Below, one piece after another: positions 26,410 to 36,260 of a stretch of DNA of 64,000 nt; position 1 is the stretch's first letter, and each line of letters starts with the position of its first letter. A program made the position numbers and the translations under genes. Location: NCBI RefSeq assembly GCF_003316845.1, contig NZ_QMIK01000006.1:237987-301986 (forward strand), read 5' to 3'. Below the pieces are notes generated by a model, which saw only the letters and a list, made by a program, of their open reading frames with translations, was not told the origin of the DNA and ran no database searches. Source of the DNA: Cognataquiflexum aquatile (GTDB taxonomy: Bacteria; Bacteroidota; Bacteroidia; Cytophagales; Cyclobacteriaceae).

Positions 26410-26563
26410 TTAAATGTTTGTACGTAATTGTGCCAGTAGATTGGATGTCCATTTAAATTCTTGCCTGCGGACTGAAATACCCGGTACATCGGTCTTCCGA
26501 CTTCCGTCTTCCGTCCCCATGAAGAAGAATATGGGGTTACTGGCAAAGAAGCGTTTATCCATG
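26410..26563. repeat. Dispersed repeat, copy C
   Basis: The shortest and most diverged copy. The core is bounded by TGCCAGTA (26431-26438) and TACTGGCA (26538-26545), giving 115 bp. It lacks both insertions found in copy A and so shows the uninterrupted junctions (GGTACATC directly next to GGTCTTCCG). It ends 16 bases before the stop of the CorA-like gene. Confidence 0.8.
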
Positions 26564-26579
26564 TTTTATAATTTAAATT

Positions 26580-27548
26580 TCAATCAAACCAACCTCTGCT
26601 ACGGAAATAAAAAAACATCCCTGCGCTGATGAGGATCATAGCGGCTATGGCATATGCATAACCAAATGGATTGTTGATCAGTGGGATATATTGGAAATTC
26701 ATTCCCCAAATTCCTGCAAGAAATGTAATCGGCATGAAAATGGTCGACATGATGGTAAGTCTCTCCAGTCTTTTGTTGGTTTTTTCTCTGGCTTGGGCAT
26801 CATAGAAGGACCGAATAGCATTTAATCTCCTCTCCAATAATTCCAATGTCCTGTCCGCTGAATTCAGATTTGCGGCAGACAGGGTCTGGTATTCTTTAGT
26901 TTTTTCGGCGCTGTTGCTAGCTTTATCTGAAGCAGCAAATGCAAGATAAACCGGCAACTGACCTTGAACCACAGATTCGAGTAACAACAAATCCGACTGC
27001 AAATCTGCAATTTCTTCTAGTTGGATATCACCTTGGTTGGCATCCAATTTTTTTTCCAGGGTTAGGATGCTTTCGCTGAGAAAAGCGGTCCTCCTTAATA
27101 AAACCATGGAAAGGCCAAATAGGAGGGACGAAATAAATCCTAAAATACTGTTGTCGGGGAGCACAGTGGCAAAATCTTCCCATTTAAGGTTTTTTTGAAA
27201 TCTTGTGAATTGGTTGTCATAAAAGGTAAGGAGGAATCCATTTCCATACAATGATCCCAGATACTCCATTTTACGGTTTACCTTCTTATCAGTAACAACA
27301 GGCATGACAAGCAGTGAAAGCGGCTTTAGGGGGTAATAACCGGGATGATCCCTAGAATCTATGCAAAACCTCCTGATCAGGCCATGAACCTTTAGGTCTT
27401 CAAGTATCTGCTCTAATTCAGCAACACTAGCTCCTTCTACATCTATCCAAATACTGGTGTTTTCTTGCCCGAGGGAATCGATGGCAGTCTTATAGTCACA
27501 GGGTTGGAGATGCTTGTCTTCAAATATGATATTGCAACTGGTTTTCAT
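26580..27548 (-). CDS. CorA-family divalent metal ion transporter
   Basis: A 322-residue inner-membrane channel protein. The long cytoplasmic N-terminal part ends in the stalk helix, and two C-terminal membrane helices follow. The CorA signature appears as AGIWGMNFQYIPL, with the GMN selectivity loop after the first helix (MSTIFMPITFLAGIWGMN), then PFGYAYAIAAMILISAGMFFYF. The protein ends with a short basic-aromatic cytoplasmic tail. It probably carries Mg2+, Co2+, Ni2+ or Zn2+; the ion cannot be told from sequence. Confidence 0.92.
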   Translation of the reverse strand: MKTSCNIIFEDKHLQPCDYKTAIDSLGQENTSIWIDVEGASVAELEQILEDLKVHGLIRRFCIDSRDHPGYYPLKPLSLLVMPVVTDKKVNRKMEYLGSLYGNGFLLTFYDNQFTRFQKNLKWEDFATVLPDNSILGFISSLLFGLSMVLLRRTAFLSESILTLEKKLDANQGDIQLEEIADLQSDLLLLESVVQGQLPVYLAFAASDKASNSAEKTKEYQTLSAANLNSADRTLELLERRLNAIRSFYDAQAREKTNKRLERLTIMSTIFMPITFLAGIWGMNFQYIPLINNPFGYAYAIAAMILISAGMFFYFRSRGWFD

Positions 27549-27674
27549 GTTTTATCGCATTTTTTGATTCCGGATAGAATTCATCATTAATAATTAATCT
27601 GATACTTGCTGCGGACTGAAATAAGCTATAAATTATCAAATTACTTATTTATTTTGGAATCAAACAAAACACCG

Positions 27675-28106
27675 ATGAACACAGCCAAACATGAGGAACC
27701 TGACCATCTGTCCCATGATGACGAATTGAAGAAGGATAAGAAAGAGAATAAGAAACTATTACAAAACGAAAGGATCAGAGTTGCTTTCGAAAGACTTCAA
27801 CTTGCATGGATCCGTACCTCAGTTACCTTATTGGCTGTTGGGGTAGGTGCCTATCAGTACTTTTATGAAAGAGTAGAATCCGGACGGACAGGGTTTTTAA
27901 AACACATTACAGGAGCCCAGGTCGGCATTGTTTTGATCATTGTATCGTTTATAGTTTTACTCTTGGCTACCTTTCAGCACAATCGCAGCATGACCAAGTT
28001 GAAGGAACACTATCGTGAAATGAGGTATTCGATAGGTTCTCTTTTAGCATATTTCATTTTGGCTTTGTCTTTTACTATTTCTATGATGGTTTTATTTGGA
28101 CTATAA
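27675..28106 (+). CDS. YidH/DUF202-family membrane protein
   Basis: A 143-residue protein with a charged N terminus and three membrane helices. The DUF202 hallmark is LAWIRTSVTLLAVGVGAY, with the conserved Arg-Thr just inside the first helix; helices follow at about 79-98 (VGIVLIIVSFIVLLLATF) and 120-142. The family is small, widespread and without known biochemistry. The ATG at 27675 is chosen because the upstream open extension is not conserved and contains a fragment (TGCGGACTGAAATA) resembling the dispersed repeat. It is divergent from the CorA-like gene. Confidence 0.82.
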   Translation: MNTAKHEEPDHLSHDDELKKDKKENKKLLQNERIRVAFERLQLAWIRTSVTLLAVGVGAYQYFYERVESGRTGFLKHITGAQVGIVLIIVSFIVLLLATFQHNRSMTKLKEHYREMRYSIGSLLAYFILALSFTISMMVLFGL

Positions 28107-28247
28107 TTCAAAGCAGCATCTTCTCAAAGTCAATTGCTCAAATGCTGAAAATTTTTGGGTTGATGCTACAAATCAACTTATAGTAAACCTAAAAATCTCT
28201 TTATTTCTTATTTCAAAGTGGTTTTTGGGATTTTGCAAATGAAGATT

Positions 28248-29369
28248 TTATAACCCAAATCTGTATTGAATTCCTCCCATATACTGTTGTCTTGAGCCAA
28301 GAAATCCATATTCGAATCTAAACATGAAGTGTTTGTTAATCTGATATTGGGACCCGACAATGAAATTCCACATATCGGCAGGTCTTTTATCCATAGAATA
28401 TTGGACTGAAGCAGATTGGTCATCATTTAATGCGGCATCTGCTGCTACAAGAATTTCACTTGCCCTTGTCAAGGTTGCGTTAGCGGCATTGTATTTTGCG
28501 ATGTTAACTGGATTTTTTTGATCCAAAGGGGAGAGTCCTTCCCACCATGTATCCACTTTGACCTGTGCGCCACCGACTTTTTCGAAACCTTCATCTATTT
28601 TTGGCTGAAGGGCATCCGTATCAATTATATCACTAAAATTGACAGAACCATCGGTTTCAGAATTAAGATGGACCCTAAATCCTCCCACCCAAACTGCTAT
28701 AGATCTTTCCGGTTTTGCGAGTTTAAAGTTTTTCCCCATCCTTGGTCCAAAAACGAATGTTCGTGTAGGTCGACTAAGTTGGGGAACATCAGACCAAGTA
28801 ACATTTAGATCCAAAGCCAAAAAACCTCCTCCTACTCCTATTGTAGGCGTCATTCCAATTCCAAAGGTTGTGGCCTGAAAGTCCACTTTTGTGGATGTGG
28901 CAAAAATCTCGGAATAGGTATTGGTCGAATCCGGTAGCCACAATCCAAACCCCACCTCTGTGGAGGCCTGGGCTTTGCCCAGGATTCCATAAACGTTCAA
29001 AAATGGGAAAACCCAAATATCAGGTCTAATTGAGACGGCACTAGCAGTTGCAGCTGCTTTATTAAACCTGACCACATCATCGACATTATACATTTTCCCC
29101 CCATTAAATCCAACCATGAGGTTTTCAATGATGAGGTCAGATTCCTGCCAAAAATATTGCACACTTAATCCGGCAGAATAAGGGAGGGTATATCCTGCCT
29201 GGGTTGCTTTTGCTCCCCATATAGGCAGCGAATAGGGGTATTCTGAATTTTTAAGGCTATCCCTTTTGGACTGGTTTTTCTCGCCCACTACCTTATTGGT
29301 AAAAACCTGAGCCTGGGCACCGGATACTATAAGTAGAAATAAAAAACAAAATATATATAAAGGTTTCAT
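28248..29369 (-). CDS. Outer membrane beta-barrel-like protein, paralogue 2
   Basis: 373 residues, exactly the length of the protein at 21172-22293 and alignable from end to end (VGEKNQSKRDSLKNSEYPYS, SAGLSVQYFWQESD, NLMVGFNGG, PTIGVGGGFLALDLN, MGGIQYRFGL). It has a signal peptide ending at about AQAQ and an outer-membrane type C terminus. The family is unrecognised. It differs from paralogue 1 by many substitutions but no large gaps, so the duplication is old and both copies appear maintained. A LacI-type palindrome lies about 155 bases upstream. Confidence 0.8.
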   Translation of the reverse strand: MKPLYIFCFLFLLIVSGAQAQVFTNKVVGEKNQSKRDSLKNSEYPYSLPIWGAKATQAGYTLPYSAGLSVQYFWQESDLIIENLMVGFNGGKMYNVDDVVRFNKAAATASAVSIRPDIWVFPFLNVYGILGKAQASTEVGFGLWLPDSTNTYSEIFATSTKVDFQATTFGIGMTPTIGVGGGFLALDLNVTWSDVPQLSRPTRTFVFGPRMGKNFKLAKPERSIAVWVGGFRVHLNSETDGSVNFSDIIDTDALQPKIDEGFEKVGGAQVKVDTWWEGLSPLDQKNPVNIAKYNAANATLTRASEILVAADAALNDDQSASVQYSMDKRPADMWNFIVGSQYQINKHFMFRFEYGFLGSRQQYMGGIQYRFGL

Positions 29370-29946
29370 TTGAGAAGGGTACTCTTTATGTTTTTGGATT
29401 TCTTTGGTTTTTTAAATGGAAAGTAGCCTTTTCCAAGACTGGGTTTTTCCCAAATATGCAGTGTTTTTTTATTTTTTTGAAAATATCCTTTTCTTAAATT
29501 TAACCTTTGAAAAACGGTATTTTTAAACGTTATCGTTTAATTTGAATAAATATAATTTTATGAATTTTCTGTCCCTCTTTTGGAATTTTACGGCTAACGA
29601 AATTTGATTTTATCAGGATTTAGAAAATCATTTTTTCCCCTTTTTGGGTGATTAAGGTGGTTTAAGAAAAAAAATTGAAGCTTTCTGATATTTTGGGTTT
29701 CAAAAAATACAGGGCTATAAAATCAGCGTTCAAGTCAAGAAAAAAATGGTCCCCAACAAGCTTTTTGTTGACCAGATTTTTTACATGGTCAGGCAAATGA
29801 AGGATATTTTCGAGGATGAATTTTGTCAGTTGGAAAAACCCTATTCAGTAACAAATTTTCTGATGCCAATCTGTCTTGGAATAGAAAACAGTAATGGTTT
29901 TGATCAAATCTAAAGGAAATAGAAGGGGTTTTCTTTTCTTCAAGAT
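29370..29946. other. AT-rich intergenic region with a short open frame
   Basis: It holds the LacI-type palindrome and, at 29746-29913 on the plus strand, a 55-codon open frame beginning MVPNKLFVDQIFYMVRQ. The frame has no recognisable match, ribosome binding site or neighbour to support it, so I do not call it a gene. The rest is AT-rich. Confidence 0.4.
29523..29540. promoter_or_regulatory. LacI/GalR-type operator candidate
   Basis: TTAAACGTTATCGTTTAA has perfect 7-base arms around a 4-base centre and contains the AAACG/CGTTT half-sites typical of LacI-family operators. It lies 154 bases upstream of the minus-strand envelope gene that starts at 29369. No LacI-family gene is in the window. 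Confidence 0.5.
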
Positions 29947-31443
29947 TTAGAGCGTCTTTTTCAATGGCTTAAATTCAAATACATGGTAATGCCAGGCAGG
30001 CATATCCAGAAAGAGACCTTCTGACAACATGCTGTTTCCGTCTCTTTCATAATATTCTTCGCCCATCATGTTTTGAAGCTTCCATTTTTTATCTGCCAGA
30101 TAGGGCAAAGGAAGCTGAAGAAAACACTGACTGGAATATGGGGCGTAATTCACCACAACGACTCCTGTCTTACTTTGAGGTCCTTCCCAAGAAAAGGCGA
30201 TAAATGATTCCCAGGTACGGTTTTCTGACCAGGTTGCCTTGGCGTCAAGGAGTTTCCACCTGCCTTTTTCAAAAAGAGGGTTTTTGAGTACTTCAAGCAG
30301 TCTGCTATAAAACCGTTGCAGATCAGGGTTCACAGGTTCATGGGGACCACGCACCAGGTGGGAAGAAATGTGTGTTCTCTTACCTTCCAGCTGCCCCTGA
30401 TGGAAAAATCTCAGCCCGGGTGAGAAATAAGTGATGATGGCGGCTGCTTCATGTTTCTTTTGGTCAAAAGTGGCTGCTGCCCTGGATTCGTCATGGTTTT
30501 CAAGAAAGCGGACTGTCCGGCTTTGGTATTCCCATTCCGCATTTAGATGTTCGCGGACAGGTCGGGATTTACCCTCGATGAGCCTGTCGAGAAGTCTTTT
30601 ATCATAGGTATAGTCAAACCCCTCCAGCTGAAGTTCCCATTCCATATTCCAGTATACCTCGGCAATGAATTTGAATTCCGGATTTTTTGTTTTGATTTTT
30701 TGGATGGCTTTAGGCCAAAAGAGGCCTGATTCTCTTTTCCATGTTTTCACAAAGACTGAGGGCGTTACCAGCATGGCCATGTCACAGCGGACACCGTCGC
30801 AGAGACCGGAGATTTTTTCAAGTTCCCCGATCATGGCTTGGTGCAGGTCAGGATTGGCATAATTCAGCTGAAGGGTATCAGGCCAGCAGGGAAAGAATGG
30901 ATCTCGACCATGGGCAAAAGCCCTTTCTTTTTTCTTTATCCGGAGTGATGTGTAATTGTGGGCTTCCCGCTGAAGTTCTTCCTCAGTGCCTTCGATATAA
31001 AATTCCGGATGTTTTTGGACCCATTCATGGTCTATGGCGGTATGGTTGGGCACAAAATCCAACATCAGATTCAACCCTCTTTCTTTCATTTTTTCTCTAA
31101 GGCGTGAGAGCGCCCCATTTCCTCCCATATCCTTGTGGACTTCATAGGCAGAAATCGCAAATCCCGACCCTTCAATATCTCCCATTTTGAGGTCAGGAAG
31201 GGTTTTTTCAAATTCCTCCAGCCAATCAGGATTGGTCCTTGAGATTTCCTTTCCCTTGGTTCCGGTTTGCCAGACACTCAGAAGCCACACCCACTCAAAT
31301 CCCAAGTCCCGGATATGGTCCAACTCCTGATCGGGAATGTCATCCAACATGGCTTTTCTGCCAAGCTTTTTTGAAAGGGAATTTAAGTAAACCCGAGTAT
31401 TGACTTGGTAGAGAGTAGGATAGTTTTTTTTGGCATTGGTCAT
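29947..31443 (-). CDS. GH13 alpha-amylase family protein
   Basis: A 498-residue cytoplasmic glycoside hydrolase with the (alpha/beta)8 barrel of family 13. The four classic regions are visible: LDFVPNHTAIDH, GVRCDMAML with the nucleophile Asp, FIAEVYWNMEWELQ with the acid Glu, and FLENHDESRAA with the transition-state Asp. A C-terminal beta domain follows. It has no signal peptide. Relatives act on alpha-glucans, trehalose or maltodextrins; the exact reaction is not evident. The ATG at 31443 begins the conserved part; the 49-codon open extension upstream is basic and unconserved in look. Confidence 0.85.
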   Translation of the reverse strand: MTNAKKNYPTLYQVNTRVYLNSLSKKLGRKAMLDDIPDQELDHIRDLGFEWVWLLSVWQTGTKGKEISRTNPDWLEEFEKTLPDLKMGDIEGSGFAISAYEVHKDMGGNGALSRLREKMKERGLNLMLDFVPNHTAIDHEWVQKHPEFYIEGTEEELQREAHNYTSLRIKKKERAFAHGRDPFFPCWPDTLQLNYANPDLHQAMIGELEKISGLCDGVRCDMAMLVTPSVFVKTWKRESGLFWPKAIQKIKTKNPEFKFIAEVYWNMEWELQLEGFDYTYDKRLLDRLIEGKSRPVREHLNAEWEYQSRTVRFLENHDESRAAATFDQKKHEAAAIITYFSPGLRFFHQGQLEGKRTHISSHLVRGPHEPVNPDLQRFYSRLLEVLKNPLFEKGRWKLLDAKATWSENRTWESFIAFSWEGPQSKTGVVVVNYAPYSSQCFLQLPLPYLADKKWKLQNMMGEEYYERDGNSMLSEGLFLDMPAWHYHVFEFKPLKKTL

Positions 31444-31777
31444 AATTGGAAAAGTTAAAGTGGGTATTGTCTTATAAGAGTTGATAGTATTCTTTTTGGT
31501 CAGGGAAATTGATACTGACCAACCCTCTTTTTTTCTTCTTCGAAGGACTTCCTTTCTGTTCAGGGAAAGAAAAATCCATGGAAAGGACAATTACTTTTGT
31601 TGGGGCTTATGGAAAAATGGGGTAAGGGTAGCGAAATCCTTACTGTAAGCAATTTAATAAATAAAGGTTAAGGAGAAAATGATTTAATGGTCTTTAAACC
31701 ATGATGATAGTCATGTTTTAAATAATTAAGCGGATGGTTTAAAAGGATTGTTTTCTTCGGGTAATTTGAAAGTTCAA
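31444..31777. other. Gene-free interval
   Basis: AT-rich sequence between two minus-strand genes. I see no repeat, hairpin or promoter box I would defend. Confidence 0.5.
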
Positions 31778-32167
31778 TTAAAATACCGCATACAAAATAG
31801 CCAAGCCAATCAGCATGGAGAATGGTGAATTCAGACGGAAATAGAGTGGTTTTAGGATTTCGGCACTTTTTAGGGAATAGCTGTGGTGCCATTTCCTTGG
31901 TACAAAATAAAGAACAACAGAAGTGCCCAAGATAAACCAACCCACAACACTGATTACCTGCGGAAATCTGGAGAAGTCTGCATACCCAATCAATCCCAAT
32001 GCAGGAATCATCCTCACCGTTATTTCAGTATAATTGATCAAGTTGGTGCTTCCGGCTTTTTTTAAGATTTCTCTCGCCTTTTGGGGTGCAAATAGCATCA
32101 ATAAACCTGTTGCAATGAAAAACAAACCAAAAAGTACAACTGTCCATTTTGCTAATAATACCACCAT
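31778..32167 (-). CDS. Small four-helix membrane protein
   Basis: A 129-residue integral membrane protein with helices at about 4-26 (LLAKWTVVLFGLFFIATGLLMLF), 46-62, 70-88 (VISVVGWFILGTSVVLYF) and 110-127. Between helices 1 and 2 is APQKAREILKKAGSTN. I recognise no named family. It starts with an ATG at 32167 and is divergent from katG. Confidence 0.62.
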   Translation of the reverse strand: MVVLLAKWTVVLFGLFFIATGLLMLFAPQKAREILKKAGSTNLINYTEITVRMIPALGLIGYADFSRFPQVISVVGWFILGTSVVLYFVPRKWHHSYSLKSAEILKPLYFRLNSPFSMLIGLAILYAVF

Positions 32168-32375
32168 AGGATCTGTTTTTAAATTCCGATAAATATCTGT
32201 TTAAATTGATTAAGATTGTTTTTTCAACCTAAGGAAGATTCTCTTTAAAATCAATTTTTGCATTTGGAAAAAGGGCTTTCCAAGGTATTTAGAAAAATCT
32301 GTTTTGACGAAAAACTGAATCTCCTGATCAAAATCATTTTTTGAAGGAATGATTTTCGGTAAGTTCAAAGCTTAT

Positions 32376-32383
32376 TAGATTTG
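32376..32383 (+). promoter_or_regulatory. katG promoter -7 box
   Basis: TAGATTTG matches TAnnTTTG exactly. Nineteen bases upstream is TTTT (32353-32356), one base off the -33 TTTG. Transcription would start near 32390, about 87 bases before the katG ATG. The remaining 309-base interval shows no further site I can assign to OxyR or PerR. Confidence 0.5.
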
Positions 32384-32443
32384 CACAAGTGTCATAGATT
32401 TTATCAATCGAAAAATGAATTCGATAATCCCTATATTTAGTAA

Positions 32444-34699
<2,256 letters not shown>

Positions 34700-34724
34700 T
34701 ATTTGAATAAGTTTGATCTGATTG

Positions 34725-34758
34725 AAAGGTGGTCTGGAAACAGGCTACCTTTTTTTTT
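34725..34758 (+). terminator. katG terminator
   Basis: A 12-base-pair stem (34725-34736 with 34741-34752, two wobble pairs) closed by a GAAA tetraloop and followed by a T-run to 34758. It ends two bases before the stop of the convergent fatty acid hydroxylase gene. Confidence 0.85.
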
Positions 34759-34760
34759 AT

Positions 34761-35567
34761 TCAGTTTTTTTCTTTGGTAGTATGGTCTATAAACCGCTTC
34801 TCAAACCCCGCATCTTCTGTCCTCATCCACACATCCCAAAAGGTGAAATAAAGGCCATAATTACAGCGGTATCTGAGGTGGTGCAGGTCATGGTGAGTTG
34901 CCCCCACCATCCACCGTGCAAGTGGGGAACGGAGCGCAGTGCTCGCATAAACTTCCACGCCGGCATGGTTGATCACAGCTGTGATGGACATGGTCACCAA
35001 CAAAGCCAATAAGACTGAAAAATGGATGGGAAGAAACAGAACAAGTACTGGCAAAAAGATCGCCTGCAGAAAAGCTTCTATTGGATGAAAGGAAAAGGAA
35101 GTAAATGAACTTGTATAGAGGCTGTTGTGGTGGATATGGTGAAAATGCCGGAGAACCTTTGGGCGGTGCATCCATCGGTGAAGCCAATAGTAATAAGTCT
35201 CATGGATAAACATCGCCAGAAAAAAGCTGATTGGAAGCCACAGGATATCCAAAGTGGTGAGCGCCGTATAAAGTTTGGTGTATCCACGCTGCCAAAAGAT
35301 CAGCATGACTGTTCCCGAAACAGCAAATATGATCGCCCCGAGAAAAGAATACCAGATTTCCGTCTTGACCTGAGGGACTTTTACCTGTTGGTGAAGCCTG
35401 CGGTAGGGGAGGGCGTCTCCTAGTTTTTTATAGACCAACTCATGGTATACCCAAGCCAAAAGCAGGTATCTCCCGAAAATCCCTGTCAATAGAATTGAGG
35501 CTATGATCAGAAAATTTTTTGGTTGGGTATAATCAGTTTGCAATAGCCAATCGAGGTTGAAATCCAT
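34761..35567 (-). CDS. Fatty acid hydroxylase / sterol desaturase family protein
   Basis: A 268-residue integral membrane di-iron enzyme. The eight-histidine signature is complete: HETYYYWLHRWMH, HFHHIHHNS and, near the C terminus, HHDLHH. Membrane helices occur at about 20-40, 75-95, 105-125 and 170-195. Family members hydroxylate or desaturate lipids, sterols or carotenoids using oxygen; the substrate is unknown. The ATG at 35567 is preferred; a 44-codon upstream extension is hydrophobic but not family-like. Confidence 0.88.
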   Translation of the reverse strand: MDFNLDWLLQTDYTQPKNFLIIASILLTGIFGRYLLLAWVYHELVYKKLGDALPYRRLHQQVKVPQVKTEIWYSFLGAIIFAVSGTVMLIFWQRGYTKLYTALTTLDILWLPISFFLAMFIHETYYYWLHRWMHRPKVLRHFHHIHHNSLYTSSFTSFSFHPIEAFLQAIFLPVLVLFLPIHFSVLLALLVTMSITAVINHAGVEVYASTALRSPLARWMVGATHHDLHHLRYRCNYGLYFTFWDVWMRTEDAGFEKRFIDHTTKEKN

Positions 35568-35820
35568 TCCTTGCCGTGCGTTAATGCGTGAAATTAAAGA
35601 AAAAATGAATGGACATTGTTTTAATAAATCCAAAATAAAAACATGGAGATTATTCAATGGAATTTGAAGGACCCTTATTGTTTCAAAAGTGATTTTCAAA
35701 ACAACTCTTCACTGGGTTTTGAAATTGAGTCTTAGATGACCGTTCCAGTCCCAAAAAATTGATTTTTCGATAAGAATTGTAATAAAGTAAACATTAGGTG
35801 AATCATTTTATTTTCAAAAA

Positions 35821-36210
35821 TTATTGCAACTGCGTGCCGATGGACCACATGTTTCCAACAAAATCTATGAATGTTCCACGTCTGTCAGGATCACCATCCC
35901 GGGTTTTTGGTTGCTCCGTGATTTGGCAACCTGCTTCCTTTGCCTTGTCCATGATATGATCGACATCTGCAACATACACATGCATGACAACTGTCACAGG
36001 TGGATACTTGTCGGAGGAATCCCCGAGCATGATGACAGAGTCGTCGATCTGGATTTCAGCATGCATAATCGACCCATCCGGATTATCATACCGTCTGAGT
36101 TCTGTGGCATTAAAAATTGTTTTCAATAAATCAATTAATTGTTGGGCTCCTTTTACAATAAAGTAAGGAGAAACAGAATTATATCCTGTTGGTTTGAATG
36201 GCTTGGTCAT
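35821..36210 (-). CDS. VOC-superfamily protein (PhnB/glyoxalase-like)
   Basis: A 129-residue small cytoplasmic protein with the paired beta-alpha-beta-beta-beta units of the vicinal oxygen chelate fold. The pattern SVSPYFIVKGAQQLIDLLKTIF, then HAEIQIDDSVIMLGD, then HVYVADVDHIMDKAKEAGC, then RGTFIDFVGNMWSIGT fits PhnB-like proteins. These are often annotated as glyoxalase or bleomycin resistance proteins; metal ligands and substrate are uncertain. It is 50 bases upstream of no cotranscribed gene and seems to be alone. Confidence 0.83.
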   Translation of the reverse strand: MTKPFKPTGYNSVSPYFIVKGAQQLIDLLKTIFNATELRRYDNPDGSIMHAEIQIDDSVIMLGDSSDKYPPVTVVMHVYVADVDHIMDKAKEAGCQITEQPKTRDGDPDRRGTFIDFVGNMWSIGTQLQ

Positions 36211-36260
36211 GGGAGAATTTGGTTTGGTTTTCGAATACAGAATTGAATTATTGGAATAAT

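Noticed and set aside
29746..29913. 55-codon plus-strand open frame
   Set aside because: No family resemblance, no leader signals and no operon context; chance is as likely in this AT-rich gap.
31444..31590. Forty-nine-codon extension of the GH13 protein
   Set aside because: Basic and non-domain sequence; it does not look like a signal peptide, and the conserved fold begins after the internal ATG.
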